Part shown: positions 1-4,992 of the stretch, in pieces
How the letters are laid out: the number at the start of each line of letters is the position of its first letter
How positions within the stretch are numbered: the stretch's first letter is position 1
NCBI GenBank assembly: GCA_022794295.1
Contig: JAAWEO010000155.1
Location: 1 to 5,278 of the forward strand
Source of the DNA: Angelakisella sp.
Lineage (GTDB): Bacteria > Bacillota > Clostridia > Oscillospirales > Ruminococcaceae
DNA: 5,278 nucleotides
Reading direction: 5' to 3'
The notes under the pieces: generated by a model
What the model saw: the letters and a program-made list of their open reading frames with translations, nothing else
The model's database searches: none
What the model was told of the DNA's origin: nothing
Translations under genes and position numbers: made by a program

Positions 1-15
1 GCGTCCGGGCTTTTG

Positions 16-113
16 CGGCCGGAGGCTCGTTGGCCGGATAAGGTGCTTTTTTCTGCGGAAAAAAGCGGAGCCCTTCGGGCTAAGGCCGCTTCGCGGCAAA
101 TGGCCTGCGGGCC
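16..113. repeat. Cluster of short GC-rich hairpins at left edge
   Basis: This is the left part of a 331-base gene-free stretch. Read directly, it contains: CGGCC/GGCCG arms at 16-20 and 32-36; a 9-bp stem GCTTTTTTC/GAAAAAAGC at 45-53 and 58-66 with loop TGCG; AGCCC/GGGCT at 69-73 and 77-81 with loop TTC; GCCGC/GCGGC at 85-89 and 93-97 with loop TTC; and GGCC/GGCC at 102-105 and 110-113. Adjacent tight hairpins of this kind often mark dispersed intergenic palindromic repeats or the end of an upstream transcript, but no clear terminator T-tract follows any of them. The frame that stays open across 13-321 has a composition explained by G-runs and hairpins, so I do not call it a gene. No gene is visible between here and rlmB. 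Confidence 0.5.
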
Positions 114-213
114 GGGGGGCGGGATTGGTGGCTTTGGTGGGGGGAGAGTGGTTTTGTTTGCGGCCTTTTTTTCTCCATTATATCTGTCTGGGAAAGGGGA
201 TGTCAACTGTGGT

Positions 214-245
214 GGGGGGAGGGGGTGGAAGGGATTTGTGGGGGG
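214..245 (+). other. Canonical G-quadruplex motif upstream of rlmB promoter
   Basis: Four G-tracts lie on the + strand: 214-219 (6 G), 221-225 (5 G), 231-233 (3 G) and 240-245 (6 G). The loops are 1, 5 and 6 bases, which satisfies the usual rule of tracts of at least 3 G with loops of 1-7 bases. It ends one or two bases before the T-rich -35 area of the rlmB promoter and lies on the non-template strand. A second, less perfect cluster (109-111, 114-119, 121-123, 139-144) has one 15-base loop. Whether either folds in the cell cannot be told from sequence. Confidence 0.55.
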
Positions 246-266
246 CTTTTTTTCTTTCCCATTTTG

Positions 267-275
267 TGGTATACT
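267..275 (+). promoter_or_regulatory. Extended -10 promoter for rlmB
   Basis: TATACT at 270-275 is preceded by TG at 267-268 with one base between, giving an extended -10 (TGnTATACT) of the SigA type. With a 17-base spacer the -35 position would be 247-252, which is only a run of T (TTTTTT), so there is no good TTGACA. The extended -10 may compensate. Transcription would start near 282, giving a leader of about 50 bases before the rlmB ATG. Confidence 0.55.
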
Positions 276-301
276 AAACGAAATATTACTTCAAATCACG
301 T

Positions 302-324
302 CGCTGCACCAGCGGGAATGAGGA
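302..324 (+). promoter_or_regulatory. rlmB leader hairpin and ribosome binding site
   Basis: GAGGA at 320-324 lies 7 bases before the ATG at 332 and supports that start. Just upstream is a small hairpin, CGCTG (302-306) / CAGCG (310-314) with loop CAC. It leaves the Shine-Dalgarno sequence free and is probably only a minor leader structure. Confidence 0.5.
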
Positions 325-331
325 TGCCGTT

Positions 332-1087
332 ATGAACGAAACACCGAAAACTGAAATCGTTGCCGGGCGCAATCCGGTGCTGGAGCTCCTTCGCTCCCCC
401 AGGGAGGTGGAATGCGTCTACCTTCAGGCGGGGCTGGAAAAGGGGCCCCTGGGGCGGATCATCGCCCTGGCCCGGGAGCGCGGCATTCCGGTTAAGGATG
501 TGACCGCGGAAAAGCTCCAGGCTCTTTCCGGTATCCCGTCCCACCAGGGGGTGGCTGCCCTTCCTGCCGCCCAGGCGTATTCCTCCCTGGAGGAGGTTTA
601 TGAGCGGGCCGGGGACGAGCCCCTGTTCCTGGTGCTGGCAGACGGGTTGGAGGACCCCCACAACCTGGGGGCGCTGATCCGCACCGCCGAGGCCGCCGGG
701 GCCCACGGGGTCATCATCCCCAAGCGCCACAGCGCCGGGCTGACTGCCGCCGCCGCCAAGGCTGCCGCCGGGGCCGCCGCCCATCTCCCGGTGGTTCGGG
801 TCCCCAACCTGGCTGCCCTGATGGACCAGCTGAAGCGGGAAAAGGGCCTTTGGTTCTACTGCGCCGATATGGACGGGGAGCCCTGGTGCACGGTGGACTA
901 CAGCGGAGCGGTGGGGCTGGTAGTAGGCTCCGAGGGAAACGGAGTTAGCCGCCTGGTAAAGGAAAAATGCGACTTTGTGGTTTCCCTTCCCATGAAGGGG
1001 AAGATCAATTCCCTTAACGCCTCGGTGGCTGCGGGCATCGTTCTGTATGAGGTGGCCCGCCAGCGCCTGGGCCTTCGGGCCAAATAG
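332..1087 (+). CDS. rlmB: 23S rRNA (guanosine-2'-O-)-methyltransferase RlmB (SpoU/TrmH family)
   Basis: The product transfers a methyl group from S-adenosylmethionine to the ribose 2'-O of a guanosine (G2251 in E. coli numbering) in the peptidyl-transferase region of 23S rRNA; it is a soluble, dimeric, cytoplasmic enzyme. The protein has 251 residues, normal for the family. The N-terminal substrate-binding (L30e-like) domain starts with the typical IVAGRNPVLELL (residues 9-20) and includes HQGVAAL (71-77). The C-terminal SPOUT knot domain shows all three family motifs: motif 1 DPHNLGALIRTAEAAG (108-123) with the conserved Asn111 and catalytic-type Arg117; motif 2 LVVGSEGNGVSRLV (196-209) with Gly-Ser-Glu-Gly; motif 3 LPMKGKINSLNASVAAG (219-235) with Ser227-Leu-Asn229. 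The ATG at 332 has a ribosome binding site and places the N-terminal motif correctly. It is the first gene of a probable two-gene unit with the 1045-residue protein. A sister SpoU enzyme such as the TrmH/YacO group is the only realistic alternative; YacO is itself the RlmB orthologue in Bacillus. Confidence 0.95.
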   Translation: MNETPKTEIVAGRNPVLELLRSPREVECVYLQAGLEKGPLGRIIALARERGIPVKDVTAEKLQALSGIPSHQGVAALPAAQAYSSLEEVYERAGDEPLFLVLADGLEDPHNLGALIRTAEAAGAHGVIIPKRHSAGLTAAAAKAAAGAAAHLPVVRVPNLAALMDQLKREKGLWFYCADMDGEPWCTVDYSGAVGLVVGSEGNGVSRLVKEKCDFVVSLPMKGKINSLNASVAAGIVLYEVARQRLGLRAK

Positions 1088-1092
1088 GGAGG
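1086..1092 (+). promoter_or_regulatory. Ribosome binding site that fixes a GTG start
   Basis: AGGGAGG at 1086-1092 overlaps the rlmB stop codon (TAG, 1085-1087) and lies 10 bases before GTG at 1103. No in-frame ATG gives an equivalent N-terminus, so the GTG start is preferred. The overlap with the stop codon points to translation from the same transcript as rlmB. Confidence 0.75.
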
Positions 1093-1102
1093 TTTTGAAA
1101 AA

Positions 1103-4100
1103 GTGCCGGATAAAAACTACAATGTAGACGATATCCTTCGGGAGGTCCGCCGGAAGCAGGCGGATCCCCCTGTACAAAAATCCCGCCCGGCCCCTGCCCG
1201 GGAGGATTGGTCCGACCAGGACGAGGATGTGGTGGAGTACCAGCCCCGGCGGACCCGGGCCAGGCGGGAGGCCCCTGCCCCACCGCCGGAGGAGCGCCGC
1301 CCCCGCCGCGCTGCCCGGGAGGATTGGCCCCCGGAGGAGGAAGAATACGAGCCCCCCCGGCGGACCCAGACCAGACGGGAGACCCCTGCTCCCCCGCCGG
1401 AGGAACGCCGCCCCCGCCGCGCTGCCCGGGAGGATTGGCCCCCGGAGGAGGGTGAAGAATACGAGCCCCCCCGGCGGACCCAGGCCAGACGGGAGGCCCC
1501 TGCCCCCCCGCCGGAGGAACGGCGCCCCCGCCGCGCTGCCCGGGAGGATTGGCCCCCGGAGGAGGATGAAGAATACGAGCCCCCCCGGTGGACCCGGGCC
1601 AGGCGGGAAGCCCCTGCCCCCCCGCCGGAGGAACGGCGCCCCCGCCGCGCCCCCCGGGAGGATTGGCCCCCGGAGGAGGATGAGGAATATGAGCCTCCCC
1701 GGCGGACCCGGGCCAAGCGGGAAAAGCCCCGCACCTACGATTTTGGCCCCATGGAGGAGATCGGAGAGGTTCGGGGACTTACCGACAGACAGGAGGAGCC
1801 GGAGGAACCCAGGGAATACTTCCCGCCGGTACAGCTGGATCTTTCCCAGGAGCCTGCCCCCACCCCCACCCTGGACGAGCTGTGGCAGGCTGCCGAACGC
1901 ACCCCGGCGGAGACCAGGCGTCCTGCCGGAGGGAAGCCCGGCGCCTCCCGCGCCCTGTGGGAGGAGGACGAGCCCCCCCGGCGCGGCAGGAAAGAAGCTG
2001 CCCCCGGAAGACCTAGGGAGGCGGCGCCCTCCCGGCCCCTTTGGGAGGAGGAAAGCCCTGCCCCCCGGCGTCAAACCAAACGGGAAGCTCCCTCCGCTGC
2101 TCCCGGCCGCCCCTTGTGGGAGGAGGACGAGGCTGCCCTGCCCCGGGGACAGGAGCGCCAGGGGAGAGAAGCGGCCCATCCCCTGTGGGAGGATGATGTC
2201 CAGCCCTCCCGGCAGTCCCCCCGGCGTTCCCCGGCTGGGGAGGACCCGGCAAGCCGCTTTGAGGAACAGATCATGAAAACCACCGCCCGGGCCGCCCGGG
2301 AGGAGGAACCGCCTGCCCCGGCCCCCCGCCGCCGGAGTGCCGTTTTAGGCTTTGGGGAAGGGGAGGGGGAGGAGCCCCAGCCGCCCCGGAACCCCATCGC
2401 CTTTGGGGCGGAGGAAGGCGGGGAACCGCCCCGGTCCCGGAAAAACCAGGAGCCGGAGGAGGACCGCCCCAGGCAGGCCGCCCGGGAACGGGACGGAGAG
2501 GAAGGGCGTCCCCGGCGCGGCCGGGAAACAGAGGAGGACGCCAAAGCCTCCCGGGCGCGGGTCCTGGCCCAGCTCCAGGGGATGAAAACGGGGCTGGTGA
2601 TCCGGCTGGTGGTGAACCTTCTGTGTGCCGCCGGTGTGATCTATCTGATGCTGGCTCCGGGCCACAGCCTGCCCATCCCCGAGTATTTCCAGGAGGACCC
2701 CGGCCGCTACCTTTGGCTGGGGGTGGGGCTGGTGGCCTTTTCCGCCCTGGTGGCGGGGAACACCGTAGGGGGCGGGATGATCTCCCTTTTCTGCCTGCGG
2801 CCCAACAACGACAGCTACAGCGCTATTGGCGTCTTTGCCTGTCTGGTTCAGGGGGCCTATATGGCGATGCGGCCGGAGATGCTGGAGAGCTACTCCGCCA
2901 ACCTCTACCTGCCCATGGCGGCCCTGCTCCTTTTGTTCAACACCGTTGGCAAGCTGATCCTGCGGGGACGGATCGCCGCCAGCTACCGCCTGATCGGCAA
3001 GGAAGGGGCGAAGCACACCGCAGCGGTGATCGAGGACGCCCTCCTGGCGGACAAGCTGGGAAAGGATGTGATCGACGACGAGCCGGAGATCGCCTACTTT
3101 ACCCGGGCCTCGGGCATTTCCGCCTTTATGGACCAGGCCTTTTCGGAAAGCAAGGCGGAGGATGTCTCCAAGATCATTGCCCCCATGACAGCGGCAGCTG
3201 CCTTTGTTATGGCGCTGATCTCCTACCCCTTCCACAAGGATGTGTTCACCTCCGCCTGTGTCTTTACAGCGGCCCTGTGCATCACTGCCCCTATAGCGGG
3301 GGTGATCGCGGCCAACCTGCCCATCACCCTGACCAACCGGCGGTTGGTCCGGTGGGGGGCCACCCTTTGCGGATACTCGGCAGTCAACCAGCTGGCCGGG
3401 GTAAACGGCGTCCTACTGCGGGGGTACGACCTTTTCCCGCCGGAGAGCGTCACCCTCCACTCCATCAAGCCCTTTAACCGCACCCCCATGGACGAGGTGA
3501 TCCTGGATATTGCCAGCGTCCTGAGCCAGTGCGGGAGCACCCTGACCCAGATCTTCCTGGAGATGGTGCCGGACCAGAAGCTGCTGCGGGAGACCGAGAG
3601 CTTCACCTGCGAGGACAAGAAGGGCATCTCCGCCTGGGTGAACGGGCGGCGGGTGCTGATCGGGAACCGGGAGCTGATGAAGGCCTACGGGGTTTCCATC
3701 CCGCCCATGGAATACGAGGACCAGCAGGGCCAGGGAAAGCAGCTGCTGTACATCTCCAACTCCGGCCAGGCGGCGGCCATGTGCGTCCTAAGCTACAAGG
3801 GGGACAAGCAGATGCGCCGTGCCCTGGAGCTGCTGGCGGACCGGGACATTGCGGTTTGTGTCTACACCACCGACCCCAACGTCACCGAGGCCCGGATCAG
3901 CCAGACCTACAGCTTCCCCAAGGAGCTGGTAAAGGTGATGCCGGCGGCGCTCCACCGGGAGATGGACCGGTACCTGGATCCCAAGGCCAAGGCCCGGGCG
4001 GGGATGATCCACGACGGTTCGCCCTCCTCTTATGTACGGGGGGTGGCGGCGGCCCGGAGCTGTGACGCGGTTCTCACCATTGAAACGGCGCTGATACTGC

Positions 4101-4240
4101 TGTCGGTCGTAGTTGGCTTTGCCCTGGTGACCTTTTTTGCCTTCACCGGCGGGATGCCGGCGCTGACCTGGCTGACCCTGGCGGTTTACCAGCTCTTTTG
4201 GGCAGCGGTACAGATTCTGGTTGCCCTTATAAAAGGATAG
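1103..4240 (+). CDS. Membrane protein: repeat-rich disordered N-terminus fused to a degenerate P1B-type ATPase-like module
   Basis: I know no named family for this whole protein (1045 residues). Residues 1-20 form a short charged helix-like start (NYNVDDILREVRRKQ, 5-19). Residues 21-490 are Arg/Glu/Pro-rich, probably disordered and cytoplasmic. They hold four 37-38-residue tandem repeats (49-199) and four LWEE/LWED boxes (285-365). Residues 491-1045 match the P1B heavy-metal ATPase plan: about four membrane segments (near 497-516, 536-553, 573-588, 601-619), a short cytoplasmic stretch, two more (691-709, 714-738), a cytoplasmic region (740-990), and two final segments (992-1014, 1019-1042). 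The strongest relic is KKGISAWVNGRRVLIGNREL (839-858), like the nucleotide-binding-domain GxGV...VxGxxVxVGNxxLM pattern. The key motifs are gone. The DKTGT position reads RGYDL (773-777), so the phosphorylated Asp is Arg773. The membrane CPC reads API (729-731). The His-Pro motif is absent near 812-816. TGDN reads TTDP (922-925), GDGIND reads HDGSPS (970-975), and no TGE is seen in 621-690. A scaffold, sensor or regulatory role is inference; active ion transport is unlikely. It is probably cotranscribed with rlmB. Confidence 0.85.
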   Translation: MPDKNYNVDDILREVRRKQADPPVQKSRPAPAREDWSDQDEDVVEYQPRRTRARREAPAPPPEERRPRRAAREDWPPEEEEYEPPRRTQTRRETPAPPPEERRPRRAAREDWPPEEGEEYEPPRRTQARREAPAPPPEERRPRRAAREDWPPEEDEEYEPPRWTRARREAPAPPPEERRPRRAPREDWPPEEDEEYEPPRRTRAKREKPRTYDFGPMEEIGEVRGLTDRQEEPEEPREYFPPVQLDLSQEPAPTPTLDELWQAAERTPAETRRPAGGKPGASRALWEEDEPPRRGRKEAAPGRPREAAPSRPLWEEESPAPRRQTKREAPSAAPGRPLWEEDEAALPRGQERQGREAAHPLWEDDVQPSRQSPRRSPAGEDPASRFEEQIMKTTARAAREEEPPAPAPRRRSAVLGFGEGEGEEPQPPRNPIAFGAEEGGEPPRSRKNQEPEEDRPRQAARERDGEEGRPRRGRETEEDAKASRARVLAQLQGMKTGLVIRLVVNLLCAAGVIYLMLAPGHSLPIPEYFQEDPGRYLWLGVGLVAFSALVAGNTVGGGMISLFCLRPNNDSYSAIGVFACLVQGAYMAMRPEMLESYSANLYLPMAALLLLFNTVGKLILRGRIAASYRLIGKEGAKHTAAVIEDALLADKLGKDVIDDEPEIAYFTRASGISAFMDQAFSESKAEDVSKIIAPMTAAAAFVMALISYPFHKDVFTSACVFTAALCITAPIAGVIAANLPITLTNRRLVRWGATLCGYSAVNQLAGVNGVLLRGYDLFPPESVTLHSIKPFNRTPMDEVILDIASVLSQCGSTLTQIFLEMVPDQKLLRETESFTCEDKKGISAWVNGRRVLIGNRELMKAYGVSIPPMEYEDQQGQGKQLLYISNSGQAAAMCVLSYKGDKQMRRALELLADRDIAVCVYTTDPNVTEARISQTYSFPKELVKVMPAALHREMDRYLDPKAKARAGMIHDGSPSSYVRGVAAARSCDAVLTIETALILLSVVVGFALVTFFAFTGGMPALTWLTLAVYQLFWAAVQILVALIKG
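1247..1699 (+). repeat. Four in-frame tandem repeats of 111-114 bp (37-38 residues)
   Basis: The units run 1247-1357, 1358-1471, 1472-1585 and 1586-1699. A half unit precedes them (REDW...EYQP, from 1199) and a partial unit follows (RRTRAKREK, to 1726). Each unit reads roughly RRTRARREAPAPPPEERRP followed by RRAAREDWPPEEDEEYEPP, alternating basic, Pro-rich and acidic blocks around one Trp and one Tyr. The units are nearly identical at the DNA level, including synonymous positions (the block encoding AREDWPPEE is almost unchanged in all four). This suggests recent duplication and likely copy-number variation between strains. All unit lengths are multiples of three, so gain or loss keeps the frame. 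Confidence 0.93.
1955..2197 (+). repeat. Four spaced LWEE/LWED peptide boxes
   Basis: Within the disordered region of the large protein, a short hydrophobic-acidic box recurs: ALWEEDE (284-290), PLWEEES (312-318), PLWEEDE (337-343) and PLWEDD (360-365), spaced 28, 25 and 23 residues apart. The linkers between them are Arg/Pro/Ala-rich and not alignable as strict repeats. The conserved Leu-Trp in otherwise low-complexity sequence looks like a multivalent short linear binding motif; the partner is unknown. Confidence 0.75.
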
Positions 4241-4244
4241 AAAA

Positions 4245-4280
4245 AGCAGGAGGCAGATACCGCTGCCTCCTGCTCCTTTT
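4245..4280. terminator. Bidirectional intrinsic terminator between convergent genes
   Basis: A perfect 12-bp stem, AGCAGGAGGCAG (4245-4256) with CTGCCTCCTGCT (4263-4274), encloses the 6-base loop ATACCG. On the + strand it is followed by CCTTTTCTATTTT (4275-4287). On the - strand the complement of A4241-A4245 gives a T-run after the stem. It starts 4 bases after the stop of the large membrane protein and ends at the stop of the opposing Spo0A-like gene, so one hairpin can end both transcripts. Confidence 0.9.
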
Positions 4281-4808
4281 CTATTTTGCGATCCTCCGCC
4301 GCAGGTAATCTGCCAGCAGGTCGATAAAATCCTTGGTCACCGGGCGGCTGCGGGCGGGGAGGCCGGTTAGCTTTGCCAGCTGTTCCCCGCCGCCGTTTCG
4401 CCAGCCGGCCAGGATCGCCACACGCATATTCTTCTGGACGCTATTGGCGCTGGAGCCATAGGCCTTTCCCACCAGGGGGTAGAGGTTTTCCACCACATTC
4501 AGGAGGCGGTTTTCGTCCTCCACGGCCAGGTTGATGGCCATTTCCAGCTGGCGGAACCCCATACAGGTACCGGGGATCATGAGATACCGCAGCAGATCTG
4601 CGGCGGTAATTTCCACCCTTGATTCCTGGTTACGGGGGATTGTTTCCTCCACAGTTTCGCCCAAATTAGTACCGATACTTTTTTCGACCTGTGCTGCCAG
4701 GCTTTGTCCGATGGAAGCCTCCACCCGTTTTCCGAGGTTAGGTTCTTCTTCCAGAAAAAGCAGAACAGCCTCTTGCGGTCTTTCCTTAACAGTCTCTTTT
4801 GTCAGCAT
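4281..4808 (-). CDS. Spo0A C-terminal DNA-binding domain protein lacking a receiver domain
   Basis: The protein has 175 residues. Residues 67-175 resemble the DNA-binding domain of Spo0A, the master sporulation regulator: EITAADLLRYLMIPGTCMGF (66-85) corresponds to the first helices, VVENLYPLVGKAYGSSANSV (105-124) to the LYPxIAxxY...SxV segment, AILAGWRNGG (131-140) to the AIExAWSRG helix, and RPVTKDFIDLLADYLRRR (155-172) to the KPTNxEFIAxxADxLR end. There is no phospho-receiver domain; full Spo0A is about 260 residues. The recognition-helix region reads NSVQKNMRV (122-130) where classical Spo0A has SRVERAIRH, so several DNA-contacting side chains differ. Residues 1-65 are not Spo0A-like and carry a 12-residue repeat at 29-57. 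The ATG at 4808 has GGAGG 10 bases upstream. The gene stands alone, convergent with the rlmB unit. A DNA-binding transcription regulator is likely; its targets and any link to sporulation are unknown. Confidence 0.85.
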   Translation of the reverse strand: MLTKETVKERPQEAVLLFLEEEPNLGKRVEASIGQSLAAQVEKSIGTNLGETVEETIPRNQESRVEITAADLLRYLMIPGTCMGFRQLEMAINLAVEDENRLLNVVENLYPLVGKAYGSSANSVQKNMRVAILAGWRNGGGEQLAKLTGLPARSRPVTKDFIDLLADYLRRRIAK

Positions 4809-4818
4809 TGTTGTCCAA

Positions 4819-4823
4819 CCTCC
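4819..4823 (-). promoter_or_regulatory. Ribosome binding site of the Spo0A-like gene
   Basis: On the - strand GGAGG (4823 down to 4819) is 10 bases before the ATG at 4808-4806, supporting this start. Confidence 0.8.
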
Positions 4824-4850
4824 ATACCGAAAAAATCAGGGAAAAACCTT

Positions 4851-4856
4851 ATTATA
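4851..4856 (-). promoter_or_regulatory. Putative -10 box for the Spo0A-like gene
   Basis: The - strand reads TATAAT exactly (4856 down to 4851) inside an AT-rich island. A 17-base spacer puts the -35 at 4879-4874, which reads TCTAAA, a poor match to TTGACA. The start would be near 4844, giving a leader of about 36 bases. A weak -35 suggests an activator or another sigma factor may assist. Confidence 0.5.
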
Positions 4857-4869
4857 CTAAGAATACCCT

Positions 4870-4884
4870 GAATTTTAGAATTTT
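4870..4884. repeat. 7-bp direct repeat over the -35 area
   Basis: GAATTTT occurs at 4870-4876 and again at 4878-4884, separated by a single A, overlapping the expected -35 position of the Spo0A-like gene. It may be an operator, or just a chance repeat in AT-rich DNA. Confidence 0.35.
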
Positions 4885-4930
4885 CAGAAAAAGGGACTAA
4901 AAAGGAAAAATAATGACTAAAAATAACCTG

Positions 4931-4937
4931 TTCGACA
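4931..4937 (-). promoter_or_regulatory. Candidate Spo0A box
   Basis: The - strand reads TGTCGAA, identical to the core Spo0A box. It lies about 75 bases upstream of the -10 and about 123 bases upstream of the start codon of the Spo0A-like gene. The same place also holds the palindrome GTTC-GACA-GAAC (4930-4941) and the small hairpin CTGT-TCG-ACAG (4928-4938), so the match could belong to another structure. Confidence 0.35.
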
Positions 4938-4979
4938 GAACTCGACGGGCGGCCTGATGGCCGCTGACAGACCCTACCC

Positions 4980-4992
4980 GCCGCTTCGCGGC
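4980..4992. repeat. 13-bp palindrome shared with the left edge
   Basis: GCCGCTTCGCGGC at 4980-4992 is identical to 85-97, both in gene-free DNA at opposite ends of the window. The 5-bp arms and TTC loop make a tight hairpin. Flanking bases differ, so only the hairpin itself is shared. Confidence 0.6.

Noticed and set aside
13..321. A 102-codon + strand frame before rlmB
   Set aside because: Its product is translated hairpins and G-runs, it spans the likely promoter, and it lacks a good ribosome binding site.
318..335. Mini-frame ATG AGG ATG CCG TTA TGA overlapping the rlmB start, as a possible leader peptide
   Set aside because: It has no own ribosome binding site; its second codon lies in the rlmB one. 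Five codons overlapping a start can arise by chance.
1247..1699. CRISPR array
   Set aside because: The repeats are 111-114 bp, coding and contiguous, without unique spacers.
296..2179. A 627-codon open frame on the - strand across rlmB and the repeat region
   Set aside because: It is antisense to rlmB and to the repeat array. Its Gly/Pro/Leu-rich repeats are the mirror of the + strand repeats, and no ribosome binding site or family motif is seen. Long shadow frames are expected in such GC-rich DNA.
1103..4240. Calling the large protein an active heavy-metal exporting ATPase
   Set aside because: The phosphorylation Asp, the CPC metal site and the other catalytic motifs are missing in the positions the alignment predicts.
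4930..4941. LexA/SOS operator
   Set aside because: The palindrome is GTTC-N4-GAAC, whereas the Firmicute LexA site is GAAC-N4-GTTC; the half-sites point the wrong way.
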